Source: Jejubacter sp036620675 (GTDB lineage: Bacteria > Pseudomonadota > Gammaproteobacteria > Enterobacterales > Enterobacteriaceae). Taken from it: 64,000 nucleotides of DNA. Of the stretch, positions 45,962-54,529 are shown piece after piece. The translations under genes and the position numbers were made by a program. The number at the start of each line of letters is the position of its first letter. Positions within the stretch are counted from its first letter, which is position 1. The stretch lies in assembly GCA_036620675.1 (NCBI GenBank), contig JAZHEE010000020.1; one strand, given 5' to 3'. The notes under the pieces are model-generated. The model ran no database searches and was not told the origin of the DNA. It saw only the letters and a list, made by a program, of their open reading frames with translations.

Positions 45962-46519
45962 AACTTGTGTTTAAGAAGGTAGAAGGAATTCTGATATGAA
46001 AAAATGAAAGGAATCACAAAACAGAAAAACTATGGGGTAAAAAAAGAGGATTTTATCTTCGTGGCATAACAGGCAGGAACATTTGTTCGGTATTCTATTT
46101 AAGGTATATCATTTGTTTAGGGTTTAAATTTAAAATCGATAGCCTGCTGAAGTGATTTATTGCCGTTATAGTTATCACTAATAATATTTATTTATATGAT
46201 TTTTAATGTGTATTTTCTGTTTGTTTATCCTTTCATACCAGTTGATTTATTCAGAAAATAAACAGTTAACGCTATGGACAACAACCAGTAAGGATGTTAT
46301 CCACTCTGTTTTTATTGTGGCTGATAACCATTTTATTTTTCTGGTTTAATATTTTTTTTGCGTCTGTTTCCGATATTTCAATGGGTTTTGCGATCTCTGT
46401 CACTCTCTAAAACTGGCTCTTTTTGCTTTGATAGTGCTGAACATTAGTTTTTGACAAAAACTAATGAGCGCTTTTTGAAAAAGCCTGTCTGATATCCGTA
46501 GATAATAAGGAGAATAGCG
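45962..46519. other. AT-rich divergent promoter region
   Basis: About 560 bases separate the MFS operon from the next isomerase gene, with marked A/T richness and no credible frame. It presumably holds two promoters. The end of the region has a good AAGGAG for the downstream gene. Confidence 0.5.
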
Positions 46520-47419
46520 ATGCCTGGTTCCCCCTCGCGTCTGGTTCCTTCGGCCCATATCGCTGAACTCTTTTTTCCTCTGATGGCATCGGAGCCGCAG
46601 GTGGTGGAGGTGGTTAAACGCATTGCCGATTCCGGCGACTACCGGGCGGTGGAAACGGGCGTTATCGCAGGCTGCAGGGAAAGAGGCGCGCTGCGAGAAC
46701 TGATCGATACCACGCCGCTGATACTGACTCAGTGGCTGACCTTCGCGCTGCTTAGCGAGCAGCTTAACCTCAGTAGCCTGGATTCGGTACTGCGCCGCAA
46801 ATCAGTGGCCCGGGCCAGGGAGCTGGCACAGCTTGCTGCGGAGTGCGGTACCCGCAAGCTTTCGCTGGTAAGCGGAGCCGATCCCGGGGAGGCCCGACGT
46901 GATGAAGCGATGGCCGCTTTTGGTGAGTCGCTGGTGGCGTTGGGGGAAACGGTCAGTCAGTATCCGGATATGATTCTGCAGCTGGAGCCGCTGGATCGCT
47001 TCGCTCATAAGCGTCAGCTGATTGGCTTTAGTGACGAGACGGTGAGCTGGATGCAGGCGCTGCGTCCCGACTGTCCTAAGCTGTATATCGCCTGGGATAG
47101 CGCCCACGTCGCGCTTAATCAGGAAACGCTGACCACCTCGCTGCACCAGTGCGCGCCGTTGATGTCGCAGTTGCATCTTTCTAACGCGATTCTCGATCCG
47201 ACCCAGCCCGGTTATGGCGACTACCACATGAAGTTCGGCGCACCGGGTTTTCTGACGGCTGAGGTGGCCCGGGAGATCATTACGGTAGCCCGTAGCCTGG
47301 AACTGCCGCCGGAGCTGGATGAAATTACTATCGCCATTGAAATGCGCACCACAGAGCAGGACGATTTGTGGGCAAACGAACGCGAATGCCGGGAGTTTTT
47401 ACAGGCGGCCATGGCGTAA
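46520..47419 (+). CDS. Sugar phosphate isomerase/epimerase family protein
   Basis: A 299-residue AP-endonuclease-2-fold TIM barrel. ILQLEPLDRFAHKRQLIG holds a probable metal-ligand Glu, LYIAWDSAHVALN the Asp/His pair, and TIAIEMRTTEQDD a second Glu. Hydrophobicity and length fit a soluble metal-dependent sugar isomerase or epimerase. It is alone between the MFS promoter region and a convergent isomerase. The substrate is unknown. Confidence 0.75.
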   Translation: MPGSPSRLVPSAHIAELFFPLMASEPQVVEVVKRIADSGDYRAVETGVIAGCRERGALRELIDTTPLILTQWLTFALLSEQLNLSSLDSVLRRKSVARARELAQLAAECGTRKLSLVSGADPGEARRDEAMAAFGESLVALGETVSQYPDMILQLEPLDRFAHKRQLIGFSDETVSWMQALRPDCPKLYIAWDSAHVALNQETLTTSLHQCAPLMSQLHLSNAILDPTQPGYGDYHMKFGAPGFLTAEVAREIITVARSLELPPELDEITIAIEMRTTEQDDLWANERECREFLQAAMA

Positions 47420-47421
47420 AA

Positions 47422-47446
47422 TGCGGGCCGTATGCTGCGGCCCGCA
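47422..47446. terminator. Hairpin between convergent isomerase genes
   Basis: A TGCGGGCCG/CGGCCCGCA stem with a seven-base loop sits between the two convergent stop codons. T tails are weak, so efficiency is uncertain. Confidence 0.55.
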
Positions 47447-47452
47447 CAGAGA

Positions 47453-48304
47453 TTACAGCGGATACCCGAGCAGGGTTTCCAGATGCTGACGCGAGCGTTT
47501 CAGCACCTCAAGGCTAATGGCGGGATCCACCGGCTGCGGCGCCCGATGGGGCAGGGTATCGCTGCTGCGGTGCATGCGCAGCGGGATTTCCAGGCTACAG
47601 GGAATGGCACGTTGCTCAAGCTCCCGTAGTAAAGGGCGGTAATCCAGCATCCCTTCGCCGATCGCCGGGAACCGGAACTCGTCCTCTTTGTGCAGTACAT
47701 CTTTGATATGGGCATGGCGCGCCCCGGGTAGCATATGGATGCATTCGTTAATGGCGTCGCGCTCCGGGCGCAGCGAAACGGTGTTGCCAGGGTCGATATT
47801 AAAGGCGATCGCCGGGCTGTCGATGGCTTCCAGCAGCGCCAGCCCTTCTTCGGCGACGGCAAAAACGTCATAGTTAGGATCGCCGCCGTTTTCGATGCAG
47901 ATAACGCAGCCGCTGTCGGCGGCCAGCGGCGCCAGCTCCCGCAGATTAGCGATAATCGCCTGCCGATCTTCACGCTTGCCGATACAGGCGTTAAGAAAGG
48001 TTGCGCCTATGCGACGGGCGAACTGAATCCGCATTGTAAACTGCGCCACGGCGTCCGGCGCGGCCAGGTTCATGGTGCAACCCAGCGCCCGGGTCTTTAA
48101 CTGGTGTTTTTCCAGTAGCGCCACAATGCGAGCGGCGTTTTCCGGGCCGAATAGCATAGGGTCAAGATTGCCCACGTAGCCCTGGTTATATGCCAGTTCG
48201 ATATAGCGGAAACCCGCGTCCCGAACGGTTCTGAAGGCTATCTCCGGTTCCACGCCGTCAAACATGGCGGTATTGACTCCCACCTCCAGTTTCTGTTGCA
48301 TCAT
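47453..48304 (-). CDS. Sugar phosphate isomerase/epimerase family protein
   Basis: A 283-residue xylose-isomerase-like TIM barrel. VGVNTAMFDGVEPEIAF opens the barrel; CIENGGDPNYD carries a metal-ligand Glu, NIDPGN an Asp, HAHIKDV a His/Asp pair and CSLEIPLRMH another Glu. AAGGAG precedes two adjacent ATGs at 48304 and 48301. It begins eight bases after the RpiB gene, so the two are co-transcribed. Confidence 0.82.
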   Translation of the reverse strand: MMQQKLEVGVNTAMFDGVEPEIAFRTVRDAGFRYIELAYNQGYVGNLDPMLFGPENAARIVALLEKHQLKTRALGCTMNLAAPDAVAQFTMRIQFARRIGATFLNACIGKREDRQAIIANLRELAPLAADSGCVICIENGGDPNYDVFAVAEEGLALLEAIDSPAIAFNIDPGNTVSLRPERDAINECIHMLPGARHAHIKDVLHKEDEFRFPAIGEGMLDYRPLLRELEQRAIPCSLEIPLRMHRSSDTLPHRAPQPVDPAISLEVLKRSRQHLETLLGYPL

Positions 48305-48312
48305 TTTGCTCC

Positions 48313-48774
48313 TTAGCCGCCCTGATGCGCCTGATGCTCGTAATAACTGATACGTTCTACTTTCGGGCCGGATCGGCTGGATTCGAATTCGCTTTCCAGC
48401 CAGGCATCCACCAGTGATTTCGCCAGTTCGGGGCCTATGACCCGTGCGCCCATGGTCATTATCTGGGCGTTGTTACTTTTACGGGCCCGTTCGGCGGAAT
48501 AGACATCGTGACACTGGGCTGCCCGTACGCCGGGCACTTTGTTGGCGACGATAGCCATACCGATGCCGGTACCGCACAGCAGAATACCGCGCTCAAACTT
48601 GCCTTCGCTAATGGCCGTCGCCAGATGAAAGGCGATATCCGGATAAATTTGGTCGTTGTCGACCACGTCGTGGCTGAAGTCTTCCACTTCAATCCCTTTC
48701 GCCTGCAGATGTGACTTTACAATGTTTTTCAGCTCGGTCGCCGCGTCGTCGGCGCCGATTGCGATAGTCGCCAT
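48313..48774 (-). CDS. RpiB/LacAB-family sugar-phosphate isomerase
   Basis: A 153-residue isomerase. ILLCGTGIGMAIVANKVPGVRA holds the catalytic Cys, and CHDVYSAERARKSNNAQIMTMGARVIGPELA matches RpiB closely. Related cluster-borne RpiB proteins (EryI/DerI-LerI type) convert erythrulose 4-phosphate to erythrose 4-phosphate. That role is favoured here by the adjacent kinase, triosephosphate-isomerase paralogue and SorC regulator. GGAGG precedes the start. Confidence 0.88.
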   Translation of the reverse strand: MATIAIGADDAATELKNIVKSHLQAKGIEVEDFSHDVVDNDQIYPDIAFHLATAISEGKFERGILLCGTGIGMAIVANKVPGVRAAQCHDVYSAERARKSNNAQIMTMGARVIGPELAKSLVDAWLESEFESSRSGPKVERISYYEHQAHQGG

Positions 48775-48840
48775 AATGTTTACCTCCGGTGGTTGTCGTG
48801 TCGCCCTTCCGTGGTTCGCTCAGATGTTTTTCATCGAAAC

Positions 48841-48850
48841 ATATGAACAT
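48841..48850. promoter_or_regulatory. ATGTTCATAT operator candidate (inverse orientation), rpiB side
   Basis: ATATGAACAT is the exact reverse complement of the ATGTTCATAT found before the MFS gene and at 49017. It lies 67 bases upstream of the RpiB start. Confidence 0.55.
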
Positions 48851-49016
48851 TCTGTTCCGGTTAAAAAAGTAGCTGCAAATATTCATAAGTTCAATAGCAT
48901 TTCATTTGAACGGATGTGTGAACCGCGTTATTTCCCTTTGAATCGCCTGATTCTGCCTTTATATGGCGTATTGAGGTTTTTTACGCCATTTTTGAAATCG
49001 CTCACAGTTTCACTTG

Positions 49017-49056
49017 ATGTTCATATGCTCATCAAGGGGCAACTGTTATGTTCATT
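49017..49056. promoter_or_regulatory. Tandem ATGTTCAT operator candidates, kinase side
   Basis: ATGTTCATAT at 49017-49026 and ATGTTCATTA at 49047-49056 are 30 bases apart, about three helical turns. The first is also framed by a TTGATG/CATCAA inverted repeat. They lie 120-160 bases before the kinase start. Confidence 0.55.
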
Positions 49057-49178
49057 AATAGATAACAATCCGATAACAAACCCGGGCTGAGTCAGCAGGG
49101 TAAACCCCACAATGTGATGCCGACGCAGCGTGCGGCACCGCACATACAGACAGAAGAGACAGGCAGGAGAGCAGCGTT

Positions 49179-50930
49179 ATGACATGGCTTTTTAATCACC
49201 CGTCCGATTTCGCCAAAGAGATGGTTTCAGGCTTCGTCAGTGCCAATGCCGCCATTGTTCGTCAGGTTCCCGGCGGCGTGGTACGTAGTACCCGCAGCAA
49301 ACCGGGCACCGTCGCCGTTGTGGTCGGCGGCGGCTCCGGCCATTATCCGGCGTTCGCCGGTCTGGTTGGTCAGGGGCTGGCTCACGGCGCGGCGATGGGA
49401 AATCTGTTCGCCTCGCCGTCTGCTCAGCAAATCTGTTCAGTGGCCCGGGCTGCCAACAACGGCGGTGGGGTGTTGCTGGCCTTTGGTAACTATGCCGGCG
49501 ATGTACTGCACTTCGGTCTGGCCCGGGAGCGGCTGATCGCTGAAGGGATCCCCTGTGAAGTGATTGCCATCACCGATGACATCTCAAGCGCCGCCGCCGG
49601 CGAAGAAGAGAAACGACGCGGGGTGGCGGGCGATCTGGTGGTGTTCAAGGCCGCCGCCGCCGCTGCGGAGCGTGGCGATACTCTGGAACAGGTGCTGGCG
49701 GCGGCGCGTCTCGCCAACCAGCGCACCCGCACCATTGGCGTGGCGTTCTCTGGCTGTAAACTGCCTGGCGCCGGGCAGCCGCTGTTTACCATCCCGGAGG
49801 GGCAGATGGCCTTCGGCATGGGAATTCACGGTGAGCCGGGCATCAGCGAAATGCCGATCGGCACCGCCAGTGAGCTGGCTCATCGGCTGGTGGAGCATTT
49901 GCTGCGCGATGTGCCTTCTACGGTGCCGCAGGCAAAGGGCGCCCGGGTGGGGGCGATTCTGAACGGCCTGGGATCGGTGAAATATGAAGAGCTATTTGTA
50001 TTGTGGCACAGCGTGGCGGAAGAACTGGCACAAAACGGGATTGAGGTCGTCGATCCCCAGGTCGGAGAGTTTGTCACCAGCTTTGATATGGCGGGGCTTT
50101 CCCTGACGCTGTTCTGGCTGAATGAGGAGCTGGAAGGGCTATGGCAGGCACCTGCTTACAGTGCGGCATTCCGTAAGGGATCGCGCTTTACCGAAGAGCC
50201 GCTGCCTGCAGGCGTGGAGTGTGAAAATCAGGCGCCGCCGCTGCCGGAAGCCAGCGCCGAATCCCGGCAGTGCGCGGTACGGATTGCTGGAATGGTGGAT
50301 GTGCTGGCGGAAACGATTATCGAAAATGCCGAAGAGTTGGGGCGTATAGATGCCGTGGCGGGCGACGGCGACCATGGCATTGGGATGGAGCGCGGCGTGC
50401 GAGCCGCCCGGGAGCAGGCGCGCCAGGCGCTGGAACGCGGCGCCGGGGCGGGCAGCGTGCTGCAACAGGCCGCCGATGCCTGGGCAGACAAAGCCGGGGG
50501 AACCTCCGGCGCTATCTGGGGCGTGATTCTGAACACCATCGGCACTACGCTGGGCAATGAGCGCCAGCCAGATACTCTGGTGGTGGCGCAGGCCATTACC
50601 CGGGCCTGCGACGGTGTGATGCACTTTGGTAAAGCGCGTCCTGGTGATAAGACGCTGGTAGATGTGCTGCTGCCGTTTAGCGAAGCGTTGAATCAGCAGG
50701 CCTCCAGGGGGGTATCGCTTGCAGAAGCCTGGGGGTGTGCCGCCGATGTCGCGGAGCGTAGCGCCCGGGAGACGGCAGATATGGTGCCTAAAATCGGGCG
50801 CGCCCGACCGCTGGCGGAGCGCAGTAAAGGAACACCGGATGCCGGCGCCGTTTCACTGGCGCAGATTATTCTGGCCGTGGGCCGCTGCATGAATCAAGAA
50901 TTCGAAACGGGGGGCATGGTATGTCGCTGA
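49179..50930 (+). CDS. DhaK-DhaL fusion kinase (dihydroxyacetone/erythrulose kinase family)
   Basis: A 583-residue ATP-dependent ketose kinase. The DhaK half (1-330) has VVGGGSGHYPAFAGLVG and the substrate-anchoring His in GMGIHGEPGISEM. The DhaL half (about 370-583) has the metal-binding DGDHGIGMERG and GGTSGAIWG. Family members phosphorylate dihydroxyacetone, D- or L-erythrulose. Its overlap with a triosephosphate-isomerase paralogue and its pairing with RpiB favour a tetrulose. The start has AGGAG about ten bases upstream. Confidence 0.87.
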   Translation: MTWLFNHPSDFAKEMVSGFVSANAAIVRQVPGGVVRSTRSKPGTVAVVVGGGSGHYPAFAGLVGQGLAHGAAMGNLFASPSAQQICSVARAANNGGGVLLAFGNYAGDVLHFGLARERLIAEGIPCEVIAITDDISSAAAGEEEKRRGVAGDLVVFKAAAAAAERGDTLEQVLAAARLANQRTRTIGVAFSGCKLPGAGQPLFTIPEGQMAFGMGIHGEPGISEMPIGTASELAHRLVEHLLRDVPSTVPQAKGARVGAILNGLGSVKYEELFVLWHSVAEELAQNGIEVVDPQVGEFVTSFDMAGLSLTLFWLNEELEGLWQAPAYSAAFRKGSRFTEEPLPAGVECENQAPPLPEASAESRQCAVRIAGMVDVLAETIIENAEELGRIDAVAGDGDHGIGMERGVRAAREQARQALERGAGAGSVLQQAADAWADKAGGTSGAIWGVILNTIGTTLGNERQPDTLVVAQAITRACDGVMHFGKARPGDKTLVDVLLPFSEALNQQASRGVSLAEAWGCAADVAERSARETADMVPKIGRARPLAERSKGTPDAGAVSLAQIILAVGRCMNQEFETGGMVCR

Positions 50931-51694
50931 AACCGGTTATCGGCGCAAGTATGAAGATGTACTTCGGCTATCAGCAGACGCTGGAGTGGTGTCGGGCGGT
51001 GGCGGGAATTATCGCCAGCCACCCGCTGACGCAGCAGGAGGGGCAGGCCACGCTGTTTACCTTTCCGTCGGCGCCCGTCATTGAAGGTGCATTGCAGGCT
51101 TTTCAGGGGACGACCATGGGCATAGGTGCCCAGAATGTCTCTTCGGAGCCGCCGGGCGCCTGGACCGGCGAAGTCAGCGCCTCCATGCTGCGGGAGATGG
51201 GCTGCCGTTATGTGGAAATTGGTCATGCCGAACGGCGGCGCAACTTCTTTGAAAGTGATGAAGTGATTCAGCGTAAGGTGAATATCGCGCTTCAGCACGG
51301 CCTGACGCCGGTGGTCTGCATCGGTGAACCTGAACGCCTTAGCCCCATTGACGCGACCCGGATCGCTATCGAACAGGCCCGCCAGGTACTGGGCGAGCCG
51401 GGAACGACGCCACAGGGCGCTGTGATATTCGCCTGGGAACCTCAGTGGGCTATTGGCGCACCTCAGCCAGCCGGGGATGACTATATTCGCACGGTTTGTT
51501 CCGGGCTGCGGGCGTGGTTACAGGAAAATACGCCGGATCCTCACCGGGTAATTTACGGCGGCAGCGCCGGGCCGGGGCTGTTAAGTCAGCTGTGGCCGGA
51601 TGTCGACGGCCTGTTCCTGGGGCGCTTCGCTCATCAGCCCGAGGCCTACCGCGCTATTCTTGACGAAGCGGCCGCGCTTTCCGGCGCGCTTTAA
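50921..51694 (+). CDS. Triosephosphate-isomerase paralogue, probable tetrulose-phosphate isomerase
   Basis: A 257-residue TIM barrel. Catalytic residues are kept: Lys12 in SMKMYFG, His in EIGHAERR, Glu in FAWEPQWAIG; the phosphate loop is YGGSAGPG. The usual NWKMN is replaced by ASMKM, losing the active-site Asn, and GHSERR is GHAERR. Similar changes mark the EryH/LerI-type enzymes that interconvert L-erythrulose 1-phosphate and D-erythrulose 4-phosphate. It overlaps the kinase by 10 bases, so translation is coupled. Confidence 0.85.
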   Translation: MSLKPVIGASMKMYFGYQQTLEWCRAVAGIIASHPLTQQEGQATLFTFPSAPVIEGALQAFQGTTMGIGAQNVSSEPPGAWTGEVSASMLREMGCRYVEIGHAERRRNFFESDEVIQRKVNIALQHGLTPVVCIGEPERLSPIDATRIAIEQARQVLGEPGTTPQGAVIFAWEPQWAIGAPQPAGDDYIRTVCSGLRAWLQENTPDPHRVIYGGSAGPGLLSQLWPDVDGLFLGRFAHQPEAYRAILDEAAALSGAL

Positions 51695-51786
51695 ATCGGC
51701 GCTGGTTAGGTTAACTGCTTGTCTGCACGGGGATTGTCGGTGCGATCATCCTCTGCCGATCCGTTATCTGGTATAGTTTTTGGCAA

Positions 51787-51794
51787 ATGTTCAT
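51787..51794. promoter_or_regulatory. ATGTTCAT operator candidate before the regulator gene
   Basis: ATGTTCAT lies 46 bases before the regulator's ATG, a position suited to autorepression. It matches the core seen at the other promoters of the cluster. Confidence 0.45.
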
Positions 51795-51832
51795 CACCCT
51801 GACAATTTCACTACGTGGAGATCGCAGCCCGT

Positions 51833-52795
51833 ATGGATAGATCCAACGACTCAAAGGATTACGAATTACTGACGGAGATCGCCATCGCATACTACTGCGA
51901 TGAGGTAACCCAGGAAGAGATCGCCAAACGTTTCGGCTTTTCACGTATCAAGGTGGGGCGTTTGCTGAAACGCGCGAAGGAAGAGGGCATTGTTGAGATC
52001 AATGTTCGCTACCATCCGGTGTTCAGCACTCAGCTGGAAAAGCAGTTAAAAGAGCGTTTCTCCGTGAAGCGTGCGCTGATCGCGCTGGATCATAACGATG
52101 AAGACGAACAGCGTCGCCAGGTGGCGGCGCTGGTTTCCGGCTATCTGGCGGCCTCGCTGCGCGACAATATGGTGGTCACGGTGGGCCAGGGGCGCAACGT
52201 GGCGGCGGTGGCGGAGTACACCAGCACGGTACAGCCGAAAGACTGTCGATTTATCTGCGGCATCGGCGGTACCCACCGTCCCGGTGATGTGATTAACGCC
52301 GACCATATCAGCCGCCTGCTGGCCAAAAAATTCGGCGGCAGTAGCGAATCGCTTTATGCGCCGGCCTATGTGGAAAATACCGAACTGAAGTCGGCGCTGC
52401 TGCGCAACGGCACCATTAAAGAGACTCTGGACCGGGCGCGGAAGGCGGATATTGCGCTGGTGGGCATCGGTGATATGAACGAAGACAGCTATATGGTGAA
52501 ACTGGGCTGGTTCACGCCTCAGGAGATTAACGACGCCAGCCTGAACCAGGGGGTGATTGGCGATATCGCAGGCTATGACTTTTTTAACGCTCAGGGTCAG
52601 CACGTGCATACGGTGATGGATGATAGGGTTATTGGCCTGAGCGTGGAAGAGCTGCGCCAGATCCCCTGCGTTATCGCCATTGCTTCCGAGAGCACCAAAG
52701 CGATGGCGATTATGGGGGCGCTGCGTACCGGCGCCATCGACGTTATCGCCACCAGCGCCCGCAATATCAGAACGATTTTGAGTGTGACGCAGTAA
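51833..52795 (+). CDS. SorC/DeoR-family sugar-binding transcriptional regulator
   Basis: A 320-residue regulator: an N-terminal helix-turn-helix (AIAYYCDEVTQEEIAKRFGFSRIKVGRLLKRA) and a C-terminal SorC sugar-phosphate domain (VGQGRNVAAVAEY, ICGIGGTHRPGDV, GVIGDIAGYDF, SESTKAMAIMGALRTGAIDV). This is the EryD-like group that controls erythritol-type operons. The ATG at 51833 has GGAG 12 bases upstream; a GTG at 51815 would add six residues but lacks a Shine-Dalgarno sequence. It is downstream of the kinase and isomerase. Confidence 0.87.
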   Translation: MDRSNDSKDYELLTEIAIAYYCDEVTQEEIAKRFGFSRIKVGRLLKRAKEEGIVEINVRYHPVFSTQLEKQLKERFSVKRALIALDHNDEDEQRRQVAALVSGYLAASLRDNMVVTVGQGRNVAAVAEYTSTVQPKDCRFICGIGGTHRPGDVINADHISRLLAKKFGGSSESLYAPAYVENTELKSALLRNGTIKETLDRARKADIALVGIGDMNEDSYMVKLGWFTPQEINDASLNQGVIGDIAGYDFFNAQGQHVHTVMDDRVIGLSVEELRQIPCVIAIASESTKAMAIMGALRTGAIDVIATSARNIRTILSVTQ

Positions 52796-53232
52796 TTCTG
52801 TGTATCTTTTCAGAGGCGGTGATTATTGTTCTGAATCGGTCGCGCAAAACCGGTAATGTGCGGATACAGGCATTCCTGGCACGTGGCAGAACGCCTGAAA
52901 AATGACCCTGAGATGTTATCACAGCCCGGAAAAAAGCTAACATTGACGGTGAACGGAATAGCCATTCCTTCAGGGGACTGTGCCGGGGTGATGCCCCCCC
53001 TTTTAGACAGGCAGTTTTGAGTGAAAAGTGGAATTACGAAATTGTTCTTACCGCCGAGTGGTCCTTACTAACTTTGTCGTGTGTCAATCAGCGGAGAACA
53101 GGTCAACCGCTAGTTCTTACAGCAGACAGGAAAACGAAGGCGCATGTTCGCAATCCCTAACATATCTGGAGCCCCTTGCATCACAAGATTCAGTGATTAA
53201 GCATGTGCACATGCAAACCAGAAGGATGACTG
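52796..53232. other. Intergenic region, no gene supported
   Basis: About 440 bases between the regulator and a decayed gene. Short frames exist but none has a recognisable product or good ribosome-binding site. A C7 run near 52994 follows GGGGTGATG. It may mark the left edge of the decayed accessory segment. Confidence 0.45.
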
Positions 53233-54035
53233 ATGGATATTGCACTTTTCCCCGGACAGAATCGGCGGCAGTGGGCTGAAACCATGATCAACCTGGAAGC
53301 CCGGACGTTGGTTAATACTGCAAATACGCTGGCGTCAATGCATCTGGGAGACTCGCTCACTCGTACTCAGTTTGTGAATGAAATCCGACATGTCATCACG
53401 CAGCAGTTTGAGTTCGCAAGGCGGCCCGGACGGATGAAGAATGCATACTTTGCCTGAATCGACTCAGAGAAGAAGGTAAAAACCTGCAGCAACAGTCACG
53501 AATGCTGCGGACTGGCTATGCTCGTATTTATGCTGAAATAAAGTATGTAACAGAGAACAATAAGGTTGTCGGCTATTTTATCTCTGGTATCAAAGTCGTA
53601 CTGGCTGTCGTTCAGGCTGTTCTGGGGGAGTCATGAACGCATCTATGACGCCGATGGGTGTTCTGGCCGGTGCCGTTCTGGCTGCGGATGCTGCCAATAC
53701 GGTATCAAGAGAGGTGGCTCACCAGTTCCTGAATGAGCCCACTTCAGAAGGTATTCTTGCCGATAGAGCCATGTCGGTTGCTGAATTTATGGGCTTCAGC
53801 CGTGATGTCGGGTTTGGGGGGATTCAATGCTGTAACGCTGGCGGCGAACGTCTACAGCGTATTTGGCTTAGTCGGCCGACCGGAGGCCTGGCGTTTGTTT
53901 CGATACGTGCCACGGGATTACTACCGGAAGGTGGATACCATGCCCCGGCCAAAACTGGCCATGAAAGTCGTTGGCTGGGGAGTCAGTGCGAAGGTGGTTC
54001 TTGAGAACCTGACTAACGATAATCAGAGTTGGTGA
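53233..54035 (+). pseudogene. DUF4225-type protein gene, three frameshifts
   Basis: A Shine-Dalgarno AAGGA precedes ATG. The protein can be followed through three frame changes. Frame 1 reads MDIALFPGQNRRQWAETM to about 53428, where a base is missing. Frame 2 continues EECILCLNRLREEGKNL to a G5 run at 53624-53628. Frame 3 reads GGVMNASMTPMGVLAGAVL to a G6 run at 53816-53821, and a last shift restores GGFNAVTLAANVYSVFGLV through to NDNQSW and stop. Rejoined, it is about 265 residues with central hydrophobic helices, resembling DUF4225 proteins of enterobacteria. The function of the family is not established. Confidence 0.7.
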
Positions 54036-54339
54036 AATGCGAACGCCGGAGTTTCCACGACTTGTACCCCAGTCCGACCGGCATGACACATACCAGTATG
54101 ATAAGAAGGAAGAACGAGGCAATAACAATCGAAATTACATGAGTGACGCTGCCGAAAATGATGGTCAGCAATATTACAACCATCATTCCGGCTGCAATCC
54201 AGGTCAGCGCTCTGAAATGGTTACTCAGCTCTTTCAGAACTGTATCCTGGGAATCTCCCCTGGCCTGATGAGACTTGATTTTCTCAATGTCTTTCCTGGT
54301 GAAACCAGATTGCAACAGCTCATCATCCTGTAGTGGCAT
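54013..54339 (-). CDS. Small two-helix membrane protein next to the DUF4225 gene
   Basis: A 108-residue protein starting MPLQDDELLQSGFTRKDIEK, with a charged N-terminal half and two adjacent hydrophobic helices (WIAAGMMVVILLTIIFGSV, ISIVIASFFLLIILVCVM), ending in a basic tail. GGGAG precedes the start; the frame is open much further upstream but without homology. It is tail-to-tail with the DUF4225 gene, overlapping by about 23 bases. The function is unknown. Confidence 0.6.
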   Translation of the reverse strand: MPLQDDELLQSGFTRKDIEKIKSHQARGDSQDTVLKELSNHFRALTWIAAGMMVVILLTIIFGSVTHVISIVIASFFLLIILVCVMPVGLGYKSWKLRRSHFTNSDYR

Positions 54340-54529
54340 ACTGTCTCTCCCGGGTGATAGGTTCAGCCGAGCATATAAATGCAGCACTATGACCAGGCCC
54401 AGTGTACGCGAATTATTTGTCATTTTCTCGTGTCCCGGGCAGCCTACCGCCAGCATTCTGTCTGAGCAGGGCCACAGCATCGGCGCCCCGCATCGAGAAC
54501 TGCACCCGGTGGCGTGCCGCCACGTCCAG

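Noticed and set aside
49179..51694. Plain dihydroxyacetone utilization (kinase plus triosephosphate isomerase)
   Set aside because: Possible for the kinase alone, but the altered TIM motif, the RpiB partner and the EryD-like regulator fit a tetrulose better. Kept as an alternative only.
53028..53279. 83-codon frame upstream of the DUF4225 gene
   Set aside because: No ribosome-binding site and composition unlike a protein; it overlaps the better-supported start at 53233.
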